Positions 1 through 7,769 of a stretch of DNA of 37,208 nucleotides are shown piece after piece. The notes under the pieces are model-generated. The model was not told the DNA's origin and searched no databases. It was given only the letters and a program-made list of their open reading frames with translations. The stretch spans positions 1-37,208 of the forward strand of contig CAMUBZ010000010.1 in NCBI GenBank assembly GCA_947087275.1, written 5' to 3'. The translations under genes were made by a program, and so were the position numbers. This DNA comes from an uncultured Candidatus Saccharibacteria bacterium (lineage in GTDB: Bacteria > Patescibacteriota > Saccharimonadia > Saccharimonadales > Saccharimonadaceae). How positions within the stretch are numbered: the stretch's first letter is position 1; every line of letters begins with the position of its first letter.

Positions 1-54
1 CCCGCGACCTTCGCCGTGACAGGGCGACGCTCTAACCAACTGAGCTACGATTCC
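1..54 (-). tRNA. tRNA-Asp (GTC), partial
   Basis: The minus strand reads a 7-nt acceptor strand GGAATCG, T8-A9, a GCTC/GAGC D-stem, and an anticodon arm TCGCC-CTGTCAC-GGCGA with anticodon GTC (Asp). The window edge cuts off the T-arm and 3' acceptor strand. Confidence 0.9.
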
Positions 55-64
55 ACTGCATTTC

Positions 65-93
65 ATTATAACTCAAGTTCCCCAATTATGCAA
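65..93 (-). promoter_or_regulatory. Promoter of tRNA-Asp
   Basis: The minus strand shows TTGCAT (88-93), a 17-nt spacer and TATAAT (65-70), ending 10 nt before the tRNA 5' end. Confidence 0.7.
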
Positions 94-101
94 GAGCGAA
101 G

Positions 102-130
102 TTGAAGATTCCCTGTTGTCGTGGTAAAAT
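102..130 (+). promoter_or_regulatory. Promoter of tRNA-Pro
   Basis: TTGAAG (102-107), 17-nt spacer, TAAAAT (125-130), ending 10 nt before the tRNA 5' end. The tRNA-Asp promoter has the same distance. Confidence 0.6.
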
Positions 131-140
131 AAGAGTAAGT

Positions 141-216
141 CAGGGATTGGCGCAGTTGGTAGCGCGCACGCCTGGGGGGCGTGAGGTCGCCAGTTCAAGT
201 CTGGTATCCCTGACCA
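141..216 (+). tRNA. tRNA-Pro (GGG), CCA encoded
   Basis: A complete cloverleaf is visible: acceptor CAGGGAT/ATCCCTG, D-stem GCGC/GCGC, anticodon stem CACGC/GCGTG around loop CTGGGGG (anticodon GGG), T-stem GCCAG/CTGGT, discriminator A and genomic CCA. It reads CCC and CCU. Confidence 0.95.
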
Positions 217-221
217 CATGG

Positions 222-227
222 TATAAT
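222..227 (+). promoter_or_regulatory. -10 box, probable leaderless start of the next gene
   Basis: TATAAT ends 6 nt before the ATG at 234, so transcription would start at or within one base of the start codon. No convincing -35 is seen; the tRNA-Pro 3' end occupies that place. Confidence 0.6.
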
Positions 228-233
228 AGACTT

Positions 234-389
234 ATGAAATATGCGTTCGTAATCCTAGCGATTTTGGCAATTTGGTTAGGTACGATTCTGTTGACGATTT
301 TTAATTCGGCGGTGGGGATGTTTTTGCCGATTTTTGCAATTATCTTGACTGTGATTCTGTTTGTAATTGGCTTTGGGAAGAAACAATGA
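234..389 (+). CDS. Small two-helix membrane protein
   Basis: This 51-residue protein consists almost entirely of two hydrophobic segments (about residues 3-24 and 28-47) and a short GKKQ tail. The function is unknown. A longer frame opens at 102 but would read through tRNA-Pro, so the ATG at 234, placed 6 nt after a TATAAT box, is preferred; there is no Shine-Dalgarno sequence, which fits a leaderless mRNA. The stop overlaps the next start in an ATGA, making it the first gene of a five-gene operon with the ABC1 kinase. It might be a membrane partner of that kinase, but this rests on position only. Confidence 0.6.
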   Translation: MKYAFVILAILAIWLGTILLTIFNSAVGMFLPIFAIILTVILFVIGFGKKQ

Positions 390-1840
390 AAACTGCACGG
401 CGTTTTGCAGGGCTAGTCTGGAAACTCACCAAGATTGCTTGCTCGGAGCAGCCCAACAAAGATGCTGAATATCGTCGTACAATCTTTTATAGTTTTAAAG
501 AATGGGGCGGAATTTATATTAAGTTTTTGCAAGTGATGGCGGGCGCCAGCAAGTTTATGGAAGGTTGGGGTGGCCCGCGCGAGATGGAAGTTTTTTCGCA
601 AGCCCCACGCGAAGAACTTAATCTGGCAAATTATATAGATTTAAACAATTTTACACAAGTCTCTGCTGAGCCAGTGGCGGCAGGAAGTTTTGCTTTGGTA
701 TATCGCGGAATTTTGCGCACGGGCGAAGATGTCGCAATCAAGGTCTTGCGGCCTTCCATCAAAAATGGACTCAAACACAACCTACGTATTTTGGGATATT
801 TGTGTAATTTTTTCACCCGTTTCTTGCCAAAAACTTTGGTAGACTATAACGAAGCCTATGGCGCCTGTGCCAAAATGTTTACTTTGGAAACGGATTATCG
901 GCGCGAAATGGCCAACCAAGAATTCTTTGCCAAATTGTATCACAATCATCCGCGCGTAGTGATCCCCAAGATTTATCGTGAGTTGTCTTCAAGTGATGTT
1001 ATTGTGCAAGATTTTATCGACGGCCCAACTTTGGCAGACGTAATGAGTAAGGCAACTCCAGAAAAACCCGCCAGTCAACTTGCCCAAGAACTCACCGGTT
1101 CGGACTTGTGGGAGCAGATAGTGGTTGCTGGTGGCGAAGCGCTTTATACTGCAATGTGCGCAGATTATGTTTATGGCGATCCACACCCAGGCAATATTAT
1201 CTTGCTGCCTAGCAATCGCATCGCGTTGATTGACTTTGGGATCATCGCCAACCGCCCGCGTAGCCACCGCGCATTCTTTGATTGGGTGCAAAGTTATCAT
1301 GACATTTTGGACGGCCAAGGCGGATTTAAGCGTCTACTGGAAACCAGCGTGACATGTTTTTGCCCTGACATTGCGCTTGCAATGCAACGATGTAATTTTG
1401 GTGATGCCGATTTATTAACCGTACTATCCGAAGCGGTGACAGATAAGTTAGATCACGAAATGAACGGCAATGTATCCTACCTGGAATCGTTCAAAGCCGG
1501 CCACCTTGCCGATGTGTTTATCAAAGTGGTTGACACCAAAGTGATTGAAGTCGAAATCGACATGGTGAATTTTGAGTTAATGAAGGCCATGCAGGCCTTT
1601 TTGGGCTCGGTGACGATTTTGGATAATGCCGAAGGACGCCATGGTTTTGCAGAAATTATGTATCGCTCAATGGATTACGCAATTAATAATGCTACGCTAA
1701 GAGGAATCCCAAATGATAACGTGCATAATACTCGCTTGGGAGTGACTGAAAGTTATGAGTTGCTAGTGCGTACGATTTCGACATTGGCGGATAACGATGA
1801 ATACATGTTTAACTTTGTACGAGAAAGGATCTTTGCATGA
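386..1840 (+). CDS. ABC1/AarF/UbiB-family atypical kinase
   Basis: The 484-residue protein has the ABC1/UbiB kinase-like fold: a nucleotide loop VAAGSFALVYRG (about residue 97), VAIK with the ATP lysine (about 119), YGDPHPGNI (about 262) and DFG (about 282). The family signature KxGQ is present only as KFLQ, and the usual alanine-rich AAAS loop reads AAGS, closer to ordinary kinases. Known relatives support ubiquinone or isoprenoid-lipid metabolism, but no quinone pathway is visible here, so the substrate is open. The C-terminal 150 residues are helical. The gene overlaps both neighbours by 4 bp (ATGA), indicating translational coupling. Confidence 0.85.
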   Translation: MKTARRFAGLVWKLTKIACSEQPNKDAEYRRTIFYSFKEWGGIYIKFLQVMAGASKFMEGWGGPREMEVFSQAPREELNLANYIDLNNFTQVSAEPVAAGSFALVYRGILRTGEDVAIKVLRPSIKNGLKHNLRILGYLCNFFTRFLPKTLVDYNEAYGACAKMFTLETDYRREMANQEFFAKLYHNHPRVVIPKIYRELSSSDVIVQDFIDGPTLADVMSKATPEKPASQLAQELTGSDLWEQIVVAGGEALYTAMCADYVYGDPHPGNIILLPSNRIALIDFGIIANRPRSHRAFFDWVQSYHDILDGQGGFKRLLETSVTCFCPDIALAMQRCNFGDADLLTVLSEAVTDKLDHEMNGNVSYLESFKAGHLADVFIKVVDTKVIEVEIDMVNFELMKAMQAFLGSVTILDNAEGRHGFAEIMYRSMDYAINNATLRGIPNDNVHNTRLGVTESYELLVRTISTLADNDEYMFNFVRERIFA

Positions 1841-2034
1841 AAAATAATAATTTTACCAAAAGTTTAATCTTGCACATTCGCTATCCGTGGACGGCAATTT
1901 GTTTGCTAATCCTCTGGATTGGTTTGGCAGTGATTTGTGCGATTGTGGACTTTGCGCCGAGCGACGTCATCACTTTGGTCTGCATTGCTGGTGGGGCTAC
2001 TCTCATAATTGCATTTGTGGGGTTCCGGTCATGA
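1837..2034 (+). CDS. Small membrane protein
   Basis: A 65-residue protein with a basic N-terminus and two hydrophobic segments (about 17-37 and 43-62). No family is recognised. It is tied to the ABC1 kinase upstream and the Nudix gene downstream by 4-bp ATGA overlaps, so it is translated as part of the same operon. A second frame covers most of it but has no ribosome binding site of its own. Confidence 0.6.
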   Translation: MKNNNFTKSLILHIRYPWTAICLLILWIGLAVICAIVDFAPSDVITLVCIAGGATLIIAFVGFRS

Positions 2035-2657
2035 GGCGAAAATATATTCCCGAATGGGCAAAACTAATTCCTGAAGAAGCCGAAAAAGTTTTTTCTGGCG
2101 TGCTTTATGATGTTTATCAGTGGCCACAAGAAATGTTCGATGGTTCTACGGCGACCTTTGAGATGTTGCGACGACCAGATACGGTCAAAGTCATTGCAGT
2201 TTTGACACCGGAGGAACAGGCACAACTAAAAGATGTTGTAAATCTTACAACATCTACTGAAGATAAAATCGTTATTACAAAACAAAAACAACCACGTAAA
2301 GATTGGTTTTATGATTATCCCGGTGGAAGAGTTGATGACGAAGATGCAGACGAACTGACCGGTGCCAAGCGTGAGTTGCTAGAAGAGGCCGGGCTAGAAC
2401 TCGCCAACTGGAAACTAATAGATGTAAAGCAACCTTTTGATAAAATCGATTGGTTAGTTTATACTTTTGTGGCAAGTGGATTGGTACGACAGGCCCCACA
2501 ATCTCTGGATGGTGGCGAGTTAATCGAAGTTGAGTTAGCTACGATTCCTGAAGTCCACAAAATAGCTGAAAATCGTAATGCGCAATTTTTACGTTTTAAG
2601 AATCTTGGCCAGCTAGAATCGGTTGAAGACTTACGGAATTTGCCGGAGTTACAATGA
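2031..2657 (+). CDS. Nudix hydrolase
   Basis: The 208-residue protein hydrolyses a nucleoside-diphosphate-linked substrate by family knowledge. The Nudix box lies at about residues 98-124: YPGGRVDDED, then REL-LEEAGL. It is close to the ADP-ribose pyrophosphatase pattern but has one extra residue between its first glycine region and REL-EE. The N-terminal 80 residues resemble the beta-rich entry of ADPRase-type enzymes. A longer frame from 1887 exists, but the ATG at 2031 overlaps the previous stop by 4 bp like every junction in this operon. The substrate cannot be read from sequence. Confidence 0.85.
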   Translation: MRRKYIPEWAKLIPEEAEKVFSGVLYDVYQWPQEMFDGSTATFEMLRRPDTVKVIAVLTPEEQAQLKDVVNLTTSTEDKIVITKQKQPRKDWFYDYPGGRVDDEDADELTGAKRELLEEAGLELANWKLIDVKQPFDKIDWLVYTFVASGLVRQAPQSLDGGELIEVELATIPEVHKIAENRNAQFLRFKNLGQLESVEDLRNLPELQ

Positions 2658-3202
2658 GTAATATTGCCGATAAACGTACACAAATTTTGTTAGATTTTAT
2701 TGTCTATATGGCGACGTTTTTGGTAATTATCAACTTTGGTTGCTTATTATTGTCGTGGTTGGTGGAGTTTGTGGTTTCGCTAGCAAACTTCTGGACTAAT
2801 AATAGCTGGAGTGGGGCAGCCGAGATGGTGACTACTGTGTGGCCAACTCTGCGTGTAGCCGTAGGGATTAGTTCGATTTTTATTTCCCTGTTGCTGACTT
2901 ATAACAAATTGCGCCCCCATTTTTTGGCAATGAATTTGCCCGATGCAACCATCTCCTCACAAGACGTACCAAATATCAACGGTTTTGACCCGGCCACCAA
3001 GCAACGCTTAGAAGATGTTCTCGGCACAGTAATCAAATTACTCGCCATCGCTTTGGTGGTGACGATTGTGCTAGGCATCTTGCATTTTGTTCTGACTCAA
3101 AGCGAGACAATCTTACCATCTAGTTCTCTACCGCTTGTGATTATGGGCTTCCCGACCCTAGTGGGTCTAATTATTCTACGAATAATCGTGCGCAACAAAT
3201 AA
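2654..3202 (+). CDS. Multi-pass membrane protein, unknown function
   Basis: This 182-residue protein has about four hydrophobic segments (residues 14-45, 70-85, 120-145 and 155-178), with a polar stretch about 90-118 between the second and third. No family is recognised. It is the last gene of the overlapping five-gene operon (ATGA junction at 2654) and ends directly against the stop of the convergent VTT-domain gene, with no intergenic base and no hairpin terminator visible. Confidence 0.6.
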   Translation: MSNIADKRTQILLDFIVYMATFLVIINFGCLLLSWLVEFVVSLANFWTNNSWSGAAEMVTTVWPTLRVAVGISSIFISLLLTYNKLRPHFLAMNLPDATISSQDVPNINGFDPATKQRLEDVLGTVIKLLAIALVVTIVLGILHFVLTQSETILPSSSLPLVIMGFPTLVGLIILRIIVRNK

Positions 3203-4021
3203 TTAGGATTTTTCCGGATTGTTGCCGTTTCCAGCCTTCTTTTTGAGTAAGCCCATAACGCGTTCACGTTGCCAAATGCCAATGCCGAGGATAATCACAC
3301 CAAGAAGTGCCGCGATGGCCACCATGGTGAAATTTTCGCCAATTCCAGCGCCAATATAATTAGTAAGAATAATCGTGGGCAAACGACCTAGTGTCACTAA
3401 TACCATGAGACGTTTAATCGAGAGTTTGGTCAATCCGGCAAGATAACAGACGACGTCGTCAGGAAAACCTGGCAAAAGAAAGATTGCAAACAGAATGAGT
3501 GAGGCGCTTTTGGCTTCCAAAATAAAATCAAATTTGGCAACCACGGACTTCTTGAAAATCTTTTCTAGCAACGGGCGACCAAAACGACGAGCGAGTAAGA
3601 AAACAATCCAACAACCAACGAGACTCCCAATCGTAGTCCACAAAATTCCCCACGGTCCAAACAGAAACCCACCAACACTACCAACGATTTGTCCCGGAAT
3701 TGGCGCCACTACGGTCTGAGTAATTTGCAACAGGATATATAATAGTGGCGCGAATGGGCCGAACGACTGTACAGATGCCACCAATTTGTCACGGTTAGAT
3801 AGGAGTGACATCAGTGGCCCATGTAAGGCGACATCAAGAATCAAATATAGGGCCAGTGCAGCAATCAAAACTGCAACCACTGCGACTTTGATTTTGGTCT
3901 TACGAGCAATACGTTTACGCAATAAAGGCTCGTCAAGTGGCAAAAGCCCAGGGATGGGGGGAGATTGAACTTGTACGGGCCGTACAAGTTCGTCTGTTAA
4001 TTTGGACTTTTTACTTGGCAT
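3203..4021 (-). CDS. VTT-domain (TVP38/TMEM64, DedA-like) membrane protein
   Basis: The 272-residue protein has a polar cytoplasmic N-terminus of about 45 residues, then several membrane segments. VTT-domain hallmarks are visible: a re-entrant region with PIPGQIVG followed by GGFLFG, an ARRFGRP turn, and LLPGFPDDVVCYLAG. Relatives are lipid scramblases or membrane-homeostasis proteins; the cargo here is unknown. The ATG at 4021 overlaps the end of rny by 11 bp; a TTG two codons earlier (4027) is possible. Co-transcription with rny is likely. Confidence 0.85.
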   Translation of the reverse strand: MPSKKSKLTDELVRPVQVQSPPIPGLLPLDEPLLRKRIARKTKIKVAVVAVLIAALALYLILDVALHGPLMSLLSNRDKLVASVQSFGPFAPLLYILLQITQTVVAPIPGQIVGSVGGFLFGPWGILWTTIGSLVGCWIVFLLARRFGRPLLEKIFKKSVVAKFDFILEAKSASLILFAIFLLPGFPDDVVCYLAGLTKLSIKRLMVLVTLGRLPTIILTNYIGAGIGENFTMVAIAALLGVIILGIGIWQRERVMGLLKKKAGNGNNPEKS

Positions 4022-5528
4022 ACTCAACGGCGCGAGTCTCGCGAATCACGTTGACTTTGATCACGCCGGGATAAGACATCGTGGCTTCAATCTTGTTGGC
4101 GATGTCGCGGGCAAGTTTGAGCGCAGAGAGATCGTCGATTTGCTTAGGTTCTACAATAACACGAATCTCGCGACCAGCAGAAATTGCATAGGCCTTGTCG
4201 ATACCAGGAAAACTGGTGGCGATGTTTTCGAGGTCGCGCATACGTTCGGCAAAGTTCTCGGCCGAAATATTGCGCGCACCAGGGCGAGCAGCGCTCAGTG
4301 AATCGACAATCTTAACAATCACGGCCTCAGGAGTAGTTGGTTCAATATCATCGTGGTGGGCAGCCATGGCGTGCACTACGGCATCGGGCATGCCATATTT
4401 TTTGGCAAGTTCGGCACCGATCTCGGCATGCTTACCTTCAATCTTGTGAGTCACAGCCTTACCGATATCGTGAAGCAGAGTAGCAGTCTTGGCCACGCGC
4501 TTGTTAGCGCCAATTTCTTCAGCAATCATACCAGCCATGTGAGCCATCTCGACAGAATGAAGCAAAACGTTCTGACCATAGCTAGTTCGGAACTTGAGTT
4601 CACCAAGCAAATGAATGAGTTCGTGTGGGATACCGACCACGCCAACTTCGCGAGCGGCATCTTCACCGGCGCGCATGACTTCTTTTTCGATTTCGCGTTC
4701 GGCCTTAGCAACGGCATCTTCAATCGAGCTAGGGTTGATACGGCCGTCTTTCATCAAACGCTCAAGAGCGTAACGAGCAACTTGACGGCGAATTGGGTCA
4801 AAACTCGACAACACCACCATGCCCGGAGTGTCGTCTACCATAATGTCAACACCAGTGGCGCGTTGCAAAGCCTGAATGTTGCGACCTTCTTTACCGATGA
4901 TGCGGCCCTTCATATCGTCATCAGGCAACTTGAGCGCTGTGACAGTGCGATCCGCGGTAACTTCGGAGGACATGCGCTCCATGGCAGTCAACAAAATTGC
5001 TTGGGCAGTTTCGTCGATATCATGTTTGATTTCTTTTTGCTCTTTGGCAACGAGCCCAGCAAGATCTTGCTTGATATCGCGTTCAGTCATCTGCATCAAC
5101 TTGTCGCGAGCATCTTCCTTGGAGAGGCCAGCGATTTTTTCTAACTTCTCTTGCTGCTTGTTGCGAATGTCGCGTACTTCGTTCTTGAGATCATCAAGTT
5201 CTTTTTCTTGCTTAGCCAGACGCTCGGTTTTTTGCTCGAGCTGATCAAGTTTGTTGTCAAGATTAGCTTCACGCTCACTCAGACGATTCTCGGTGTTTTT
5301 CCATTCACGACGACGCTCAGCTTCTTCTTGCTGAGACTTAGCGGCCATATCGGCGGCGTCAGTCTTGGCTTTGAGCACGATGTCGGAAGCCTCATTTTTG
5401 GCTTTGCGCACCAAATCGTCGGCCTTGTTTTTGCCTCCATTTTCGTTTTTCTTGTTGTACGCAAAAATTCCACCCGCACCTGCAACAGCACCAAATGCAA
5501 GGGCAATAATTACTAATACTACGGTCAT
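4011..5528 (-). CDS. rny: Ribonuclease Y
   Basis: The 505-residue endoribonuclease initiates mRNA decay from the membrane. Domains in order: an N-terminal membrane anchor (about 3-24), a long charged coiled coil (25-190), a KH domain with GRIIGKEGRNI (about 205-270), and an HD phosphohydrolase domain with HSVEMAHMAG and the metal motif LLHDIGK (about 350), then a C-terminal region. Length and order match typical RNase Y. A Shine-Dalgarno GGAAAGG lies before the ATG, and a TATAAT preceded by TATGC lies at 5615-5620, giving a leader of about 80 nt. The VTT gene follows with an overlap. Confidence 0.97.
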   Translation of the reverse strand: MTVVLVIIALAFGAVAGAGGIFAYNKKNENGGKNKADDLVRKAKNEASDIVLKAKTDAADMAAKSQQEEAERRREWKNTENRLSEREANLDNKLDQLEQKTERLAKQEKELDDLKNEVRDIRNKQQEKLEKIAGLSKEDARDKLMQMTERDIKQDLAGLVAKEQKEIKHDIDETAQAILLTAMERMSSEVTADRTVTALKLPDDDMKGRIIGKEGRNIQALQRATGVDIMVDDTPGMVVLSSFDPIRRQVARYALERLMKDGRINPSSIEDAVAKAEREIEKEVMRAGEDAAREVGVVGIPHELIHLLGELKFRTSYGQNVLLHSVEMAHMAGMIAEEIGANKRVAKTATLLHDIGKAVTHKIEGKHAEIGAELAKKYGMPDAVVHAMAAHHDDIEPTTPEAVIVKIVDSLSAARPGARNISAENFAERMRDLENIATSFPGIDKAYAISAGREIRVIVEPKQIDDLSALKLARDIANKIEATMSYPGVIKVNVIRETRAVEYAK

Positions 5529-5614
5529 AATGCACCTTTCCTAATTGTTTGTCGACATTTTTCTCTATGCCAACGGGGTAACAAAATATATAAAATTAAT
5601 AAGTTTCCAGTTTT

Positions 5615-5620
5615 ATTATA
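5615..5620 (-). promoter_or_regulatory. Extended -10 box of rny
   Basis: The minus strand reads TATGC-TATAAT. The TG extension compensates for the lack of a clear -35 at 17 nt. Confidence 0.5.
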
Positions 5621-5652
5621 GCATAGATTGATAGGTTCTGAGCAAAAACTTC

Positions 5653-5683
5653 TTGACCCTCACATTGCGTCATAGACTATGAT
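5653..5683 (+). promoter_or_regulatory. MerR-type promoter with 19-bp spacer and dyad
   Basis: TTGACC (5653-5658) and TATGAT (5678-5683) are separated by 19 bp, the over-long spacer typical of MerR-controlled promoters. A perfect 6+1+6 dyad TCATAGACTATGA occupies 5670-5682. It is not centred in the spacer as in classic MerR operators but overlaps the -10. It lies just ahead of a merR-like gene, suggesting autoregulation. Confidence 0.5.
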
Positions 5684-5730
5684 AGAGTTATTATAAAATT
5701 AAGCAGAAAGAAGACTCTAATATTATCATT

Positions 5731-6729
5731 ATGAAAACTATTAAACAAGTCTCTGAGTTGAGTGGCGCTAGCGTGCGGGCATTACAATACTACGACAAAA
5801 TCAATTTGCTCTCGCCTAGCCGAACTGATTCTGATTACCGTCTTTATAGTGATAATGATATTGCAAGATTACAAAAGATATTATTTTTGAAAGAATTAGG
5901 GTTTTCGCTCAAACAAATTCGCGAGTTAATAGATGTGCCTGACTTAGAAAAAAGTTCGACTTTTCATCAACAAAGGGATCTTCTACACGCGAAGCGTCGT
6001 CAAGTCGAGAAAATTATAAATGTTTTAGAACGCCTGGAGAATGGAGACACACTTGATGGCTGCGCGAATGATATTAAGGCTATTGCTAAAGAATCGAGAA
6101 AGATGAAGAAGACCATTGGATTACTGATTATTTTTGCTGTGATAATCGCTGGAGGGGTAGGGGTTTATCGGTTCATACAGGAAACCCAGGAAAATTCCGG
6201 CGCACAAATCGCCGAACCGGAACAATTCCGAGGTGAAGAAAGTGTTATTGCAGACAATGTAGTAATCAACTCAGTGGTGGCGGATAGTGGCGTAGATTGT
6301 TCGACATTTGATATCGCACAAATTAGTGCAACATCTTTGCCGGAGGGGATAGAAATTTTAAGTAAGGTCGTATTCCCGGACGATTTGCAGGGCGACATTC
6401 AGATAATGGCGTTTTATGGCGCGGAGAGTCAGCCAACTACCTATGTAATAAAAAGTTCAAATGGTAAACGTTATATTGCAATTAATTTCGCGTTGAACCG
6501 CACACCAATCCGCGAAATGTATGTGCCAGAAGGCGAACCGTCGATAATAAACGGGGCTGTGGTTATGATAGGATCTTATACCGGTGAATACTATGATGAG
6601 TCTCTAGATATTCTTGAACCGATTAAGAAATATTATGCGGACTTTATGATTGGCGATGTGAATTATAGTATCGAAACTCACGGGCTAAGCGAGGTTGAAT
6701 TAGTCGAATTATTAAAATCACTGCTTTAA
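5731..6729 (+). CDS. Membrane-anchored MerR-family regulator with external domain
   Basis: The 332-residue protein begins with a MerR winged helix-turn-helix (residues 1-70: SGASVRALQYYDKINLL and YRLYSDNDIARL) and a helical dimerisation segment (70-115). Instead of a small cytoplasmic sensor domain it continues with a membrane segment (about 127-147, GLLIIFAVIIAGGVGVYRF) and about 185 residues predicted outside the cell. That places a DNA-binding domain and an external sensor in one chain, like ToxR/CadC but with a MerR head. The external domain is not recognised. Ribosome binding site is weak. A FemAB-type wall enzyme follows 53 nt downstream, so the signal could concern the envelope (inference). 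Confidence 0.8.
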   Translation: MKTIKQVSELSGASVRALQYYDKINLLSPSRTDSDYRLYSDNDIARLQKILFLKELGFSLKQIRELIDVPDLEKSSTFHQQRDLLHAKRRQVEKIINVLERLENGDTLDGCANDIKAIAKESRKMKKTIGLLIIFAVIIAGGVGVYRFIQETQENSGAQIAEPEQFRGEESVIADNVVINSVVADSGVDCSTFDIAQISATSLPEGIEILSKVVFPDDLQGDIQIMAFYGAESQPTTYVIKSSNGKRYIAINFALNRTPIREMYVPEGEPSIINGAVVMIGSYTGEYYDESLDILEPIKKYYADFMIGDVNYSIETHGLSEVELVELLKSLL

Positions 6730-6782
6730 CTCTGGTTTAAGGTTCGATTGTTAGGATAAAGTAAAGAAGTTAAGGGGTTCTC

Positions 6783-7709
6783 ATGGAACAACATTTTTTG
6801 CAGTCTCCAGCGTGGGAAGAATACGAACATCTAGAAGGTCATAGAACTTTTCGGATTACTAATGGCGACTCATCGGTGATGGCGGTTCTAGAACATACCG
6901 TACTAGGCAACTATCTATTTATTCCCTATGGGCCGACAGCAAAAAACAAAGTCACTTTAGAGACGACTTTGTTTGCATTGAAAAAACTTGCACAGGAGCA
7001 AGATGCATTCTTTGTCCGCCTTGAGCCGACAACTCCGTTTCCTGCCACAGAGCTAAAAACTCTTGGCTTGAGAAAATCCCACGATATTAACCCAGCACAC
7101 ACTTGGATATTGGATCTTACGCAACCGGAAGCACAGATTTTCGCAGACATGGAAAAAGAAAAGGGCCACCTTTGGCGGAATTACCATAAAAAGAATATCA
7201 CTATTCGACAAACCCAAAACCCAGCAGAAGTTGATATTTTAGTGACGATGCTAGATAAAGTTGGTAGTCAAAATCATTTCATCCCCCAGAAAAAGGTTCA
7301 TTTACGCCGGCAGTTGGAGGCTGGCTTTGCAACACTTTATATTGTAGAACTTAAAGGCGAACCAATCGCAGCAGCACTAGTTTATGACCATAATGGTGTC
7401 AGATATTATGCGCATGCGGCGGCAGACTACGAACATCGTAAGTTAGCGGCTGGTGCGATCTTGCTTGTACAAATGATTGTCGATGCAAAACGCGCCGGAA
7501 TGAAAACTTTTGATTTTTGGGGAATTACAATTTCTAGCGACAAAAATCATCCATGGTATGGATTTACGGAGTTTAAAAAATCCTTTGGCGGAAAACAAGT
7601 CGATTATGCCGGAACTTGGGATTTACCAGTACAGAAGTTACGTTACTGCTGTTATAAGATTGTGCGCAAAATAAATCGGGCACGGAGGAGACTTTGGCAT
7701 AGGAAGTAG
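6783..7709 (+). CDS. FemAB/FemX-family peptidoglycan aminoacyltransferase
   Basis: The 308-residue protein matches the FemABX fold, two GNAT-like halves that move an amino acid from aminoacyl-tRNA onto the peptide of lipid II. Visible signatures are the N-terminal FLQSPAWEEYE, the central LRRQLEAGFATLYIVELKGE with PIAAALVYDHNG, AAADYEHRKLAAGAILLVQ, and FDFWGIT near the C-terminus. A basic tail (about 285-308) may contact the membrane or tRNA. Shine-Dalgarno AAGGGG precedes the ATG. It lies downstream of the membrane-anchored MerR gene in the same direction and ends at a shared terminator. Acceptor and amino acid cannot be predicted. Confidence 0.85.
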   Translation: MEQHFLQSPAWEEYEHLEGHRTFRITNGDSSVMAVLEHTVLGNYLFIPYGPTAKNKVTLETTLFALKKLAQEQDAFFVRLEPTTPFPATELKTLGLRKSHDINPAHTWILDLTQPEAQIFADMEKEKGHLWRNYHKKNITIRQTQNPAEVDILVTMLDKVGSQNHFIPQKKVHLRRQLEAGFATLYIVELKGEPIAAALVYDHNGVRYYAHAAADYEHRKLAAGAILLVQMIVDAKRAGMKTFDFWGITISSDKNHPWYGFTEFKKSFGGKQVDYAGTWDLPVQKLRYCCYKIVRKINRARRRLWHRK

Positions 7710-7726
7710 GATGAAGCGAACTCCAA

Positions 7727-7754
7727 AAAACTGCCCCATAGCAGGGGCAGTTTT
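7727..7754. terminator. Bidirectional intrinsic terminator
   Basis: An 11-bp perfect stem (AAAACTGCCCC / GGGGCAGTTTT) with loop ATAGCA lies between the convergent FemAB and surface-protein genes. The minus direction has a T-run of six. Confidence 0.9.
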
Positions 7755-7769
7755 GGCCGTAGTTACAAC

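Noticed and set aside
1887-2030. Upstream extension of the first Nudix frame
   Set aside because: It overlaps the small membrane protein in another frame and breaks the ATGA overlap pattern of the operon.
4353-5144. Long frame antisense to rny
   Set aside because: Shadow of the coiled-coil and KH coding region.
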